DNA from: Thermoleophilia bacterium
Lineage (GTDB): Bacteria; Actinomycetota; Thermoleophilia; RBG-16-64-13
Length of the DNA stretch: 64,000 bases
Assembly: GCA_027493445.1 (NCBI GenBank)
Contig: JAOSKU010000001.1
Location: 2,748,822-2,812,821 of the forward strand
Direction: 5' to 3'
The notes under the pieces: generated by a model
What the model was told of the DNA's origin: nothing
Database searches by the model: none
Seen by the model: only the letters and a program-made list of their open reading frames with translations
Shown: piece by piece, positions 50,691 through 61,904 of the stretch
How positions within the stretch are numbered: the first letter of the stretch is position 1
Layout: every line of letters begins with the position of its first letter
Program-made: the position numbers and the translations under genes

Positions 50691-51500
50691 TAAGGGTGTC
50701 TTTGAGATCACCAACGGCATACAGCAGAATCATAGAAACGAGGCCCACAACCAGGCTGGCGGCGGCCCAGAAGGGTAAGAAGCCGACCGAAAACCCACCC
50801 CGAACTGGGTGAACCCCGCCAAACGCAGACCCACCCGGAGGCCATCAGCCCCGCCCTCCGTCATGAACGCGGGATCCAGCCTTACCCACTTCACGAGGCC
50901 GGCACCCAGAAGTGCCAGAGGGATGACAACGAGCATAAGACGCAGGGGTACCTTGCGCATCGCCGCTTTCCACCTTTCGCTGTATGTTGCATCATCAGTC
51001 TAGTTGTTGGCTTTGACCTAGCCCCTGAGCCGCTTCCAGTCTGCTCTCAGGAGGCAACGCGGCTCCTGGGTTCCCCTTGCACAGTCAACCACAGAATAGC
51101 GCCCCCATGGCGCACATGGGGCGGGGCCGAGTGGCCGCCGGGTCCACTACCGTGGCGAGACTGGCCCCGCCAAGAGCCACTCCCCCCGGTGCTCAGTCTC
51201 AAGCGAACAAGAGCGGGGCATGGCCCGCGCTGCTACCTGAGGCCAGTCTCGAAGAAACGCCGAGCAAAGTCTTCTGGGGCTAGTCTACGGATGGATAGTC
51301 GATCTCTGAATAGGTGTGGGTCCAACCGAGCTTGAGCAGGTGGAGGACCTGGAAGGGCTCGCGCATCGCTCCGATCACGGGGGGTCATTCCCCCGTCACG
51401 TTCTGGTAGGCGTAGCTGGTGCGGGCCTCGCTGTCGCCCGGGTTCTGGTTCAGGGTGCGGTTTCCACCGACGCATGCTCAAAGGGAACCCAGGGCGGCAA

Positions 51501-52693
51501 TCAGCGGTCCATCCAGACGAACTCCCCACTTCTGTTCACCCAGCCCGAGCCCTCCTCCGAGCGGGCGAAGGCTAGGCCGTAGCGGAAGCCCGAGAGGCTC
51601 GCGAACCGGAGCGGGATGACGAAACGGCCCTCCGGGTCGATGGCGCCCCACCGCTCCGATCCAGGAGTGGCCCCGGGCAGCTCGTCATCACCCATCTTGA
51701 CGTTGACCAAACCCTCCTGGAAGTCCCCGACATCGGTGAACCGGGGCTCTATTACGACCCGCCCGGTGGTGTCGATGAATCCGGCGGGCCCGTCCCCGCC
51801 CGGGGACACCGCGGCAAGACCCTCGCTGAAGTCATCCACATAGGCCCACGTCGGCTTTATCACCATCTGACCGGTGCGATCGATGAAGCCCCAGAGGTCC
51901 CCCATCCGGACCGCCGCCAAACCCTCCGCGAAGCTCCCGGCATTGTCGAATCGAGGCTCGATCACGAACTCCCCGGTGTGGTCGATGTAACCCACCTTCC
52001 CCCGAGGAGCCCGGGCTCCACCGCGACCGCGAGACCCTCGCGAAACTCATCCGCCGCGTCGGGGAAGCGGGCAGCAATGACGACCCGCCCCGTCTTGTCG
52101 ATGAAGCCTCGTTTCTCGTCTTCGATGAAGAGGGCCAGCCCCTCGCTGAAGCTCCGAGCGTCGGAGAAGCGGGGCTCCATGACGGTGCGTCCGGTCTTGT
52201 CGATGTAGCCGAGCTTCCCGTCCTCCCAGAAGGCGGCCAAGCCGTCGCTGAACAGCCAGACTTCGTGATACTGGGGCTCGATGACCATCCGCCCGGTCCG
52301 ATCGATGAACCCCCACTTGTTGTCCTTCTTCACAGCGGCCAGGCCTTCTTGGAAGCCCCACACGTCCTCGAAAGTGGGCTGGATGACGGTCTGGCCGCGG
52401 GAGTCCATGAAGCCGTGCTTCCCGCCGACCTCTATCGCGTAGAGGGCGGACCCATTGGTCTCCTCGCCCTTAGTCTCTTCAAGCAAGGACGTGGGCGAAG
52501 GCAGGGCTGAGACCGTAGACACCGTTGCCTTGTCGTTGCCACAGGAGATTCCGGCGGCAAGCAGCACAGCAAGGGTAACCAGAAGACCACATGATCGGGC
52601 AAACCCATGAGCGTGCCGCCTGGTCTTCAAGATCCCCGTCATTCTGGCGGCTACAAAGTTAGGTACTCTCGCGAAGCGACCTTCTCTATTCAA
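51501..52693 (-). CDS. WG-repeat (KWG) protein, 1-nt frameshift in the C-run at 51999-52003
   Basis: Repeated K.G[FY]ID.TG..VI.P.F....F.EGLA. Confidence 0.88.
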
Positions 52694-52747
52694 GGACGTA
52701 TCACCTCCGACCCGGCCCGCGCAAGGATGACCAGTTCCGAATCCAGA

Positions 52748-53060
52748 TCATTTCCAGCTAAACCAATTACCAGTATTCAGGGACCCGTACTTCTTATAGA
52801 GGGCAATGCCCTTCTCTATAGCAGGCCAGTCGTTCTGGACTTCGTCCCGGAATCTAAGAGCGTCACTATGAATGATCCTGAAAAGCGCAAAGGCGGATGA
52901 TCCAACTGTAGAATTCCAGTAAGGTCCGGATGACTGCGGGATCCCCATGGTGTAGACAAGATAGGCGAGGCTACCACTCCTCAGAATATCGCGGCCAATT
53001 CCGATAGCTGCTCCCGTATACCCCAGATGGAAGTTTCCGAAGTCCTCCTTCCAGCCAGCG
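52748..53060 (-). pseudogene. Polymorphic-toxin type 44-like C-terminal fragment
   Basis: WKEDFGNFHLGYTGAAIGIGRDILRSGS..DWPAIEKGIALYKKYG on the minus strand. Confidence 0.4.
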
Positions 53061-53575
53061 ACGCCGCCTCCCTCTTTGCCGTTCAGCTACCGGCTGAATA
53101 CGAGTTTCAAGGGGACGAAGCCCTACCCGCCGACCCCAACGCCAGAAATCGGACGATCGCCGAAGCGTCCAAAGAGGTGAAGTTCCAGCTCTTCTGGTTG
53201 GGTCCTCAATTCGGCGATCTTCCCCTAGCTAGGGCACAGGTGCTGGAGGATGGCAGCGTCACCCTGGTCTATGCGTCCTTTTCTGCGGAGACCGCGGGCT
53301 TGGGAAAGGCATATCGACAGGTCTACTTCCACGAATACGACTTGGATGATCCAGAGGCCAAGAACCGGTACACTGGACCCGGAGTCGAGTTGGTCGATCG
53401 GGCAGCCATGGGGGAGGAGACGTTCGAGATTCGCGTTGACACCTCCACCGGCTCGGATGTCCCTTTCCTGACCTTTGAACGGAGCGGCACCTTCATTGTT
53501 CTCATTGAGGGTCCAACAGCAGACCGAGCGTCCTTGCTAGACACGGCCGCAGCCTTGAAGGAGGTCTCTCCATGA
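53027..53575 (+). CDS. Hypothetical protein (start uncertain)
   Basis: 182-aa ORF with ATGA overlap to the next ORF. Confidence 0.5.
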   Translation: MEVSEVLLPASDAASLFAVQLPAEYEFQGDEALPADPNARNRTIAEASKEVKFQLFWLGPQFGDLPLARAQVLEDGSVTLVYASFSAETAGLGKAYRQVYFHEYDLDDPEAKNRYTGPGVELVDRAAMGEETFEIRVDTSTGSDVPFLTFERSGTFIVLIEGPTADRASLLDTAAALKEVSP

Positions 53576-53847
53576 ACTCGCGAACAACAGCACTTCTTCG
53601 GCTCACCTGCCTTGTCTTCATCGTCCTGAGTCCGACGACTGCCTGGGCAATCGACTCCGGCAAGTACAGGGCCTCCCTTCAGCACGCTGTAGGAGAGATC
53701 AACTTCCCCCTGCAGGAGAGTTACGGAAAGCTTTTCCATAGCTACAGCGACTTCAATGGCGACGGGGTAATCAACGTCGAGGATGCCCTTGAGAACATTG
53801 TGGAGTTCAAGATTGCAACTTCGGTCACAGGCACTAGTTCGAAATGA
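53572..53847 (+). CDS. Hypothetical secreted protein with EF-hand/dockerin-like DFNGDGVINVED
   Basis: Signal peptide, DFNGDGVINVEDALEN. Confidence 0.5.
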   Translation: MNSRTTALLRLTCLVFIVLSPTTAWAIDSGKYRASLQHAVGEINFPLQESYGKLFHSYSDFNGDGVINVEDALENIVEFKIATSVTGTSSK

Positions 53848-53941
53848 AACCCGATAACATCATCCCATCCCAATAATCAGAAACCTGCCGTCTACTTTCG
53901 GCCTGTCAGAATGAGCGGGACTTACTCTGATATTGTGGTTT

Positions 53942-54444
53942 GAGAGTATTGGCTGTACTACGCCAACAACCATGACACTTCCTGGCATAATTACCACGAG
54001 GGTGACTGGGAGCGCTACTATGTCTATGTAGATGACGATTATCCAAACTGGCCAGCGTGGGTTATGACTAGCTTTCACTCTTGGGTGAACGGATACTACT
54101 GGGTAGACTACTATGACAGGTTACTTGTCAAGGATACAACACACTTCAAACTGAGCCTTACTTCTGGGGGTCACGCATTCCACAATCCTAGCGATGGACT
54201 GGAGGGTGGAGTGCGGATCAAATACGATGGCTACATCAACAAGCGCAGTGGGAGGCTGGACCAGGGCGATCAGACTCAACCCGGCTGGACTGAGCTCTGC
54301 AACGACGGCGCATACAGCCCTCGGACGAGCTTTACCACCGATCCAGACACCTACTACTTCGAGGATCCGTGGACAGATCCAGGGGGACATAACTACGGCA
54401 ACAGTGACTATCGGATGATCGTGATGCACCTTGGCAACGCCTGA
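53942..54444 (+). pseudogene. Vps62/DUF946-like fragment
   Basis: EYWLYYANNHDTSWHNYHEGDWERYYVYV, TDPGGHNYGNSDY; no valid upstream start in frame. Confidence 0.5.
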
Positions 54445-54660
54445 CCTGGAGCAGCCCATACCCGCCCGGAACGACCTTACATAGTTCCGGTCAGTGAGGG
54501 CTCACAATCAATCAAGGGAGCCGTGACCGAGTATTGCCTGCCTCTTGTGGGGAGGAAGTGAAGAGAGGTGTTATGGAACGGATGCTTGGTTGATAATCGC
54601 TGGAATCTGCACTTGATTCGCGGGTCTTGCTCTTCTCCCACACGATTCCTGTAATGCGAG

Positions 54661-55041
54661 TTGTCGAGGCATGGATTGGCTGACAGAATCGCGAAGAGAT
54701 ACTCATCGAGATGGGCTGGGGGACTTAGCCTAACGATCATCGGGATCCTCGCGGTGGTTGTCGCGGTTCGGTCGCATGCTTACCCAGCCGCATCGGATGC
54801 GCTCGGTCTCGCCCTCTATGGAGGTGGATCGGCTGCCTGCTTGATCGGCGGTGCACTTCTGAGCTGGAGAGTTCTCGCCTGGATGCTTGTCGGGCTCGGT
54901 GGCATCAATGCGTTCATCTCGTTTAGGGGCTGGGCCAATGAGGGCCAGGCTCAGTATTGGGTTGTTTATCTGGGGCCTGCAGTTGCCTTCGCAGTTGTCG
55001 GGCTAGTCGTCGTCCGATGGGCAAACTCACGGAAACGATAA
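54661..55041 (+). CDS. Hypothetical membrane protein
   Basis: 126 aa, about four hydrophobic segments. Confidence 0.5.
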   Translation: MSRHGLADRIAKRYSSRWAGGLSLTIIGILAVVVAVRSHAYPAASDALGLALYGGGSAACLIGGALLSWRVLAWMLVGLGGINAFISFRGWANEGQAQYWVVYLGPAVAFAVVGLVVVRWANSRKR

Positions 55042-55129
55042 TGGAAAGAACGATCATCCTACTCGCTCAGGTTCCGTCCGAACCGGCTACCTTCTGCTTG
55101 ATAAGCATCTGAAGACAGGAGGTGCGGTC

Positions 55130-55200
55130 ATGAAAGGCCCCAGACCCTGAGGGAGTTCATGAATACGTTCCAGATCGAGGAAGACTGCCCGCAGGCTCGC
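55130..55200 (+). pseudogene. IS1595-like transposase N-terminal relic
   Basis: After a one-base repair: MKGP.TLREFMNTFQIEEDCPQA. Confidence 0.35.
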
Positions 55201-55335
55201 AGCGTTGGCCGCGGCTGACTGTGCACCGCAGATGGCGAGAAGGTCTCGCGGCGGACCCCAAAACCAGTGATTCAGCCTACCGCGTGCGCCAGTCCCGGGC
55301 GTGCGGTCGCAAGCTTACCGGCGAAAGGGTCCAGC

Positions 55336-56421
55336 TCAAGCCCTGAGCATGGGCAGGACGGTGGCTTCGTAGACAGCCTCGATACGGGCCAGCAGCTCGT
55401 CGACCGAGAGGCCGCCGTAGGCCAGGGCCGCCAGAGCGGCACCGCCGGCCCCCACCCCCTCCTTCACCAGCCCGGCCTCGTAGATGTGCATGCCCTGGAA
55501 GCGGGCCTTGCTGAAATCGAGGTCGGCGGCGTAGACCCGGGGGCAGTTCGCCTGGCCGGCCAGGAAGGCCATGTCAGCGTCGCTGTCGCGCAGGATCCAG
55601 CGGGTCGTCCCTACGCAGACGTTGCTCATGTCGGCTTCCCCCAACCTATCCATGACGGCCGCGACCGCGGCCATCTGGGTCCCGCCGGCCAGCATGACCG
55701 GGATGACACTCGAGGCGGCCGAGGCGATGCCGGCCACCGCCGCCTGCATGGGGTCCCCCACCGCCCGTACGGCCGCCAAAGGATCGCCGGCCAGCGACCC
55801 CTTGCTGATGCCGGCGGCGGCGAAGCCCTGCTCCACCACCGCCTGCTTGAGAGCGTGGGCTCCGCCGATCATGGTGGACGAGACCTTGCCTTCGGCGTCC
55901 AGACCCAGGGCCAGCATGACGGCCAGAGCGGTGGTGGTGCCGGCGGGAACGGACTCACCCAGGATGAGATAGTCGGTGAGCTTGGCCAGGTTCGCCCCCA
56001 GGTGCCAGCCCCGCTCGTAGAGGCCCTCGACGTCGTCCACGGCGTTCCCGGTGACCAGCGAGCGCGCGGGTGGGCCGCCCAGCTTGAAATACGGCGTCTG
56101 GGGTGGGACCTCGCAGCCGGCGTCGACCACGAAGACCGGCAGCTTGGTGGCGGCCAGGGCCGCCATGGTGATGATCACCGGAGAAGGGATACCGTCCGGG
56201 GTGGCCGCCACCCCGGGGATGCAGCGGGCGCTGCCGTAGAAGAGGGCTTCCATGTCGGCCGGGGGCGTGTACTTGCGCATGTCGGCCGAGGCCCCGGCGA
56301 TGGAGATGCCCTCGATGGCTCCGGTGTCCGAAGAGGCGATGGTGCAGACGAAGGTGGGCTGCGCGGCCTCCTGGAGCGCCCCCAGAAGGTCGTCGTTCCC
56401 GTGAATCAGGATGCTGTCCAT
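55336..56421 (-). CDS. CobT-like nicotinate-nucleotide phosphoribosyltransferase (TIGR00303-type)
   Basis: FVCTIASSDTGAIEGISIAGASADMRKYTPPADMEALFYG; LILGESVPAGTTTALAVMLALG; MLAGGTQMAAV. Confidence 0.85.
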   Translation of the reverse strand: MDSILIHGNDDLLGALQEAAQPTFVCTIASSDTGAIEGISIAGASADMRKYTPPADMEALFYGSARCIPGVAATPDGIPSPVIITMAALAATKLPVFVVDAGCEVPPQTPYFKLGGPPARSLVTGNAVDDVEGLYERGWHLGANLAKLTDYLILGESVPAGTTTALAVMLALGLDAEGKVSSTMIGGAHALKQAVVEQGFAAAGISKGSLAGDPLAAVRAVGDPMQAAVAGIASAASSVIPVMLAGGTQMAAVAAVMDRLGEADMSNVCVGTTRWILRDSDADMAFLAGQANCPRVYAADLDFSKARFQGMHIYEAGLVKEGVGAGGAALAALAYGGLSVDELLARIEAVYEATVLPMLRA

Positions 56422-57994
56422 AGCTCCTCCAATCGCTGCACCAGTGTTTGGCTGTCGTGATAGACGTGGTCGGGTTCGGGCGGGCGGCCCAGGATGAAGA
56501 GGCGCGCGCCGGTCATCTCGGCGGCGGCGGCCTTCTCGTCCAGACCGCCGTCGCTGCCGGACTCCTTGCTCACGATGACGTCGCAGTGCAGGCGGCGAAC
56601 GCAGGCCGCCGTGAACTCGGCGTCGTAGGGGGATAGGCCGCCACCAGGTCGCGAGGTTGCACGCCCGCCGCCAGAGCGCCCTGCACCGACTCGGGTGTCG
56701 GCAGGACCCGGGCCGCCAGGGGGAGGCCCGAGCGGGCGAACGCGACCAGACCCTTCGCTCCCACCGTGAAGAATGGTCTGGCCTGCGCATCACGCAAGGC
56801 TGCGATCAGCTCGACCGCGTCCCTGAAGTAGCGCACCATTGGACTCTCCGATTCCGGGCGCCAGGGTTCACGGGTAGCGCGGAGTAAGGGTAGCGAGGCC
56901 ACGGCCGCCGCCTCTCGGGCGGTGGCCGTGGCCTCGACCGCAAAGGGGTGAGTGGCGTCGATGAGGGCCTGCGCGCCCCAGGATTGCAGCTCCGCCACCA
57001 GGGCGTTCCGGTCAAGGCGACCTGTCTGCACGCCTCCGGCGGGCGGCCTATCCACCTCGGCTGCCCCCAAGGGCGTCGCTACCGACACGCGCACCTCGTA
57101 GCCGGCCCGCTCGAGATCCTCGACCAGGCCCCGGGCGAAGCGCGTGCCACCGAGCACGAAGAGCCGGCGGCCGGGGCCCGCGGCGGGCCCCGGCCGCACC
57201 ACCACCCGCGGCGCCTCCCGGACCGCGTCCCCGGCCTGGACCTCCGCGGCGGCCAAGACTTCGTCTTGAAACGGGCTCTTGTCCGCGTAACCCCGGCGGG
57301 TCACCATGCGACGGCCGAGGATCTCGGTGCGGCTCGAGCCGATCAGGACGGTGCACCACATGTCCACGGGCTCCTCCGCCAGCCGGCCCAGGGTGGTGAG
57401 CCGGACCTCCTCTCCCTCCCGGTAGGCGTTCCGCACCCAGCCGACCACGGTCTCGGCCGAGCGTTCGCCCAGGAAGATCTCGACCACCTGCTCGAAGAGC
57501 GGGCGGCGGCGGCGGGAGGTGGGGTTGTAGAGGCAGGTCACCAGCCCGGAGGCCGCCGCCGCCCGGGCCCGGCGGAGAACCTCTTCGCGCGGCGTGAGCA
57601 GATCGCTCAGACTGAGCACCAGGAAGTCGTTCATGAGCGGGGCGCCAAGGCGGGCGGCGGCGGCCTGACTGGCGGTAATGCCGGGCACGACGCGCAAGCC
57701 GGCCGCCGGATCGAGCTCCATGAGCAGTCCGGCCATGCCGTAGATGCCGGCGTCGCCACTGGAGACCACCGCGACGCGCAAGCCCTCTCGATGCAGTTGC
57801 AGCGCCCGGCGGCAGCGCGCGACTTCCTGACGCATGCCCGAAACCTCGGTGCGCACCTCGGGCGGCAGAAGGTCCGCCACCAGCTCCACGTAGGGCTTGT
57901 AGCCGATCACAACCTCCGCCTCCCGGAGGGCCCGGGCGGCCTCCTCCGTCAGCAGCTCCGGGGCCCCCGGCCCGATCCCCACCGCCACGATCAC
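56406..57994 (-). CDS. cobJ-cobK: CobJ (precorrin-3B C17-methyltransferase) fused to CobK (precorrin-6A reductase); 1-nt frameshift in the G-run at 56628-56632
   Basis: GIGPGAPELLTEEAARALREAEVVIGYKPYVELV, GDAGIYGMAGLL; FVLGGTRFARGLVEDLERAGYEV..LIDATHPFAVEATATA. Confidence 0.9.
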
Positions 57995-59112
57995 AGGTCC
58001 CACCTCTCCTCTCCCGATCTCAGGATCAGCCCGCCGTCGGCCAGGGCGAGCGCCACGGTCACCCCACCGGCGGCCCTCTTGGGCAGTACCAGGCGGGAAC
58101 CCTCCCCGGCGGCCCACAGCGCCGCGGGCTCGCAGGCCGCTCCCAGGCCTATGTGACGGCGCACCCACTCGCTTTCCGCGAGCCCCCGGAGGGCGATCTG
58201 TTCTCGCAGGGCTTCGTCGGAGCCGAACAGCACCGGCACACCCAAGATCTCACCCGCCACGCGGAGGCCCGGCTCCTCCTCCTTGGCCCGCACCGATGCC
58301 AACGCCCGCAGGGCGGCGGGATGCAGACCCGCTTCCTGGAAGGCCTGCCGCACGGCCAGCACGAGGGCCTCGCCGGGCGCCCCCCGCTTGCAGCCCAGGC
58401 CGGCAACCACCCAGCGGGGTACGAGACGGAGGCCGGGTCCCGGCCACTCCTGGGCTTCCCCGTCACTGCCGGCCCCAGCGAGCGCCCGCGGGCTTACGAC
58501 CACCGTGTCCTCCGCCACCGCGTCTGGCAAACCGGAGAAAATCCGCGTCCGGTAGCCGGCCAACCCTTCCAGGAAGGCGGTCGCCCCGCACACCTCGGTC
58601 GGGTCGTAGAGAAGCTCGGGGGCCCGCCCGTTCACCAGCGCGGCGGCCACAGGGAGAAAGCGGGCGGGGTCGAGCGCCCGCGCCTGCAGAGCTCGAGCCA
58701 GCAGGTCCGGCCCCAGGAGGCCCTGGCTATCGGACGAGGTCGTCAACACCGCCTTACCCCCCAGAGCGCCGGCCAGGGCGCCGGCCAGGGCGTTGGCCCC
58801 GCCCTCGTGCCCAGAAAGAAGGGGCACGAAGAAAAGCCCGCCCTCGTCCACCACCAGCACCGCCGGGTCCGTCTTCTTATCCGCGACCACCGGGGCGAGC
58901 GACCGCACGACGATACCCGCAGCCATGACGCACACCAGAGCCGCCGCCCCGCCGAAGGCATCGCGCAGTGCCGGCCCCACCCTCTCGAAGCGGTGGTCGG
59001 CCGACTCAGGCAGGTGGGCGGGCAACCAGAGTGCCCCATGCAGGAGCTCGGCCAGACGGCGGGCGGTCCGAGCCCCGCCGCCCGTGAGAGCAAAGACGGC
59101 CACCCCGTTCAC
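57991..59112 (-). CDS. cbiG: Cobalt-precorrin-5A hydrolase
   Basis: VFALTGGGARTARRLAELLHGALWLPAHL; PLLSGHEGGANALA; VAGLGCKRGAP. Confidence 0.92.
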   Translation of the reverse strand: MNGVAVFALTGGGARTARRLAELLHGALWLPAHLPESADHRFERVGPALRDAFGGAAALVCVMAAGIVVRSLAPVVADKKTDPAVLVVDEGGLFFVPLLSGHEGGANALAGALAGALGGKAVLTTSSDSQGLLGPDLLARALQARALDPARFLPVAAALVNGRAPELLYDPTEVCGATAFLEGLAGYRTRIFSGLPDAVAEDTVVVSPRALAGAGSDGEAQEWPGPGLRLVPRWVVAGLGCKRGAPGEALVLAVRQAFQEAGLHPAALRALASVRAKEEEPGLRVAGEILGVPVLFGSDEALREQIALRGLAESEWVRRHIGLGAACEPAALWAAGEGSRLVLPKRAAGGVTVALALADGGLILRSGEERWDL

Positions 59113-59915
59113 TCTAGCGCGCCTTCTCCGGAACCGCCGTCCGCGTGCCGGTACCCATGGGAGAACGCCCGGTCGTAGAGCCTGGAGACCTCACCCGAGC
59201 GGTCGAGTACGTCGCCGACCAGGATCATGGCCGTGCGGCTGATGCCTTCTTCCTCCACCCGCCCCGCGATGTCGGCCAGCGTGCCGCGCACGATGCGCTC
59301 CTCGGGCCAGGAAGCGTTGGCCACCACGGCCACCGTGGTCGATCCGGGGTAGTGCTGCAGCAGGTCGGCCACCACCTCCTCGATCTGGCCTACGCTCAAG
59401 AAGATGCAGAGCGTGGCCCGGTGGGAGGCAAGCGAGACCAGATCCTGACCTTGGGGCACGGGCGTGCGCCCGGCTCGGCGCGTCAGGATCACCGTCTGCG
59501 AGAGTCCAGGCATGGTGAGCTCGGCGTTCAGGGCGGCGGCACTGGCGGCAAAGGAGCTGACTCCGGGTATCACCGCGTAGGGGACCCCCAGGGCGTCGAG
59601 CTCGTTCATCTGCTCGGCGATGGCTCCATACAGCGAGGGGTCGCCCGTGTGTAGGCGCACCACCCGCCGCCCGCTCCGGTGGCCTTGGGCCAGCAGCTGG
59701 ACGATCTGGGCCAGGTCGAGCCCGGCCGAGTCGTGGATGACGGCCTCGGAACGGCAGTGGTCGAGCAGAGCGGGGTGGACCAGCGAGCCGGCCCACACCA
59801 CAAGGTCGGCCTCGGCCAGGGCCCGAGCCCCGCGCAACGTGATGAGCTCCGGGTCGCCGGGGCCGGCGCCCACAAAGAGAACCGGAGAGCCCGAAGCGGG
59901 CGCTGGGGGAGTCAT
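59109..59915 (-). CDS. cobM: Precorrin-4 C11-methyltransferase
   Basis: FVGAGPGDPELITLRGARALAEADLVVWAGSLVHPALL; LHTGDPSLYGAIAEQM. Confidence 0.95.
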   Translation of the reverse strand: MTPPAPASGSPVLFVGAGPGDPELITLRGARALAEADLVVWAGSLVHPALLDHCRSEAVIHDSAGLDLAQIVQLLAQGHRSGRRVVRLHTGDPSLYGAIAEQMNELDALGVPYAVIPGVSSFAASAAALNAELTMPGLSQTVILTRRAGRTPVPQGQDLVSLASHRATLCIFLSVGQIEEVVADLLQHYPGSTTVAVVANASWPEERIVRGTLADIAGRVEEEGISRTAMILVGDVLDRSGEVSRLYDRAFSHGYRHADGGSGEGALE

Positions 59916-60658
59916 GAGGCGTCACCGTCCCTTCCGGGGGCAGGATCGTAATGATGGAGAAGTAGGGGAGCGCGGCGATCTCGGCCGCCGTCCCTACTGG
60001 AAACACCCGCTGGGAGGCCAGGGACACATCGGCCGTCACCCAGGCCCGAGGCAGGGCGCCCGCACGCTCGAGGAGCTCCGCCCCCGCCGCCCCCAGACGG
60101 GAGGGCTTCATGACCACCACGGTGCCTCCCAGAGAAAGCGCCCGGCGCAAGAGCTCGAGGTCGCCCCCGTCGGGCACCACCGTCAGAGGCTCCCGCCCCT
60201 CCACCAGGGGCTCGCGGAGCACGGAGGCCGCCGCGACCGGAGAGATCACCCCGGGCACCACCTCCACCGGCCCGCTGTAGCGGGCCAGCAGATAGCCGAA
60301 GCTGCCGTAGAGCAAGGTATCACCCAAGCACAGGTAGGCCACGTCGCGCCCGTTGGACGCGTGCGCCTCGATGCCGCCTATCGCCTCCTCCCCAGGCCGC
60401 CGTCAATGTGGGCACATGTCCGGTCATGGGCATGCGCAAGGGCAGCTCGATGCGGGCGGCGGCCAGATAGGGCTCGGCGATACGGTAGGAGCGGCCGGGG
60501 TCACCCTGGGAGTCGACGGGGAAGGCCACCACGGGGCAGCTGTGCAGGAGCTCCGCCGCGCGCACCGTGACCAGCCCGGGATCGCCGGGACCCAGGCCCA
60601 GAGCGTAGAGCACGCCCCACCGCTCGAGTTGATCCGCATGCATGCTCCCCCGCTCCAT
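59912..60658 (-). CDS. cobI: Precorrin-2 C20-methyltransferase, 1-nt indel near 60391-60394 and another near its 3' end
   Basis: YALGLGPGDPGLVTVRAAELLHSCPVVAFPVDS; VAYLCLGDTLLYGSFGYLLAR; repaired end ..ILPPGRDGDAS*. Confidence 0.88.
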
Positions 60659-61889
60659 TCAGGCCCCCTTGTCGGCCCAAAGGAGGGTGACCGGGTTCAT
60701 GCCCCGCATGATCCCGGCCCGGTCAAGCCGGGCCGAGGACAGCTGCAGGGCGTCGAAGTCCGCCCAAGGAGGATCGCAGAGCAGCCGTTGGGCCGTACCC
60801 AGGGTCTCCAGGGTGACGGCGGCGACCACCACCCGCCCACCCACCTGCAGTCGTTCGCCCAGGCCGTCCAAGACGGCGGCCAGCCGACCGCCGGAACCGC
60901 CCACCACGGCCAGGTCGGGCCCCGCCTGGGCCTCGACCTCCGAGAAGGCCTCGGGAGCCACGCCCTGGATGAGCTCCACCCGCACACCGAAGCGGCCCGC
61001 GTTCTCCGCCGTCATCCGGCAACCATTAGGGTCCCGTTCGAAGGCCAGCACTCTTGCCAGCGGAGCCTGGGCCGCCAGCTCGACGGCGAAGCCGCCGCTG
61101 CCGGCCCCCACATCCCAGATCACCCTCCGCTCCGCCGGCCTGCAGACGGCCACCAGAACAGCCCGCACCTCCCAGCGAGAAAGGGGCACACCCTCCAGTC
61201 GCAGGAAGACGTCGTCGGGCATGCCGGGCGCCCGAGCGCCCAGGACCGGTCGCACCGGTACGGCGCGGGGAGCGATCGTCCACCCGCCCGCGTCCACCCA
61301 GATCTGGGGAGCGAAGAGTACCGCGGCCGGCCGGCCGAAGCGGCCGGCGGCCACCTGGGAGGGGCTGCCCACCACGACCTGCTCCTCGGGCCCACCCAGA
61401 TCCACACCCACGGCCATGGTCCCCTCCAGGCCGGCCTGAGCCAGCCAGGCAGCCACGGCAGCGGGCGTGTGTGTGCCGTCGCACAGGACGGCGCAGGGAC
61501 GATCTGCGGGGGGAACGAAGTCGAGGTCCCGGCCGTGGGCCGAGAAGTGGACCGCCTCCTGCCAGGGTAGGCCTACGCGGGCGGCCAACAGCTGCACCGA
61601 GGAGACGCCCGGCTCGACCACGCACCGCCCCGGAAAACGCCGCTCGAGAGCGGCCAGCAGGCTGAAATAACCGGGGTCGCCCGAGGTGAGTACGCACACG
61701 TCGCGGCCGCCCGCGAGGCGGGCGGCCACCTCCTCCAGGACCTCGGCCAGAGGGCCGCTCACCGCGATCCGCTCCCCCAGGCCGGCGCGGCCGCCAGGGC
61801 GGCCGCGCCCCCACGAATACCTCGCACCCGCGCAACACCGCCTGGGCGCGGGGGGTCAGGTAGCCGGGGCCGGGCCCGGTGCCCACCAC
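60659..61889 (-). CDS. cobL: Precorrin-6Y C5,15-methyltransferase (CbiE-CbiT fusion), frameshift near 61775-61815
   Basis: VVGTGPGPGYLTPRAQAVLRGCEVFVG in one frame; CVLTSGDPGYFSLLAAL.. VIWDVGAGSGGFAVELA in another. Confidence 0.88.
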
Positions 61890-61904
61890 GAACAGCCTCC
61901 CCTT

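Larger units (their letters stand above)
49134..50960 (-). pseudogene. Small membrane protein gene interrupted by an ISAzo13-type IS
   Basis: MRKVPLRLMLVVIPLALLGAG.. ILLYAVGDLKDTL | RWSAPLLLLLWVLQLATIVGIYPQGPN.. joins in frame after IS removal; separate 1-nt T-run frameshift near 50790. Confidence 0.75.
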
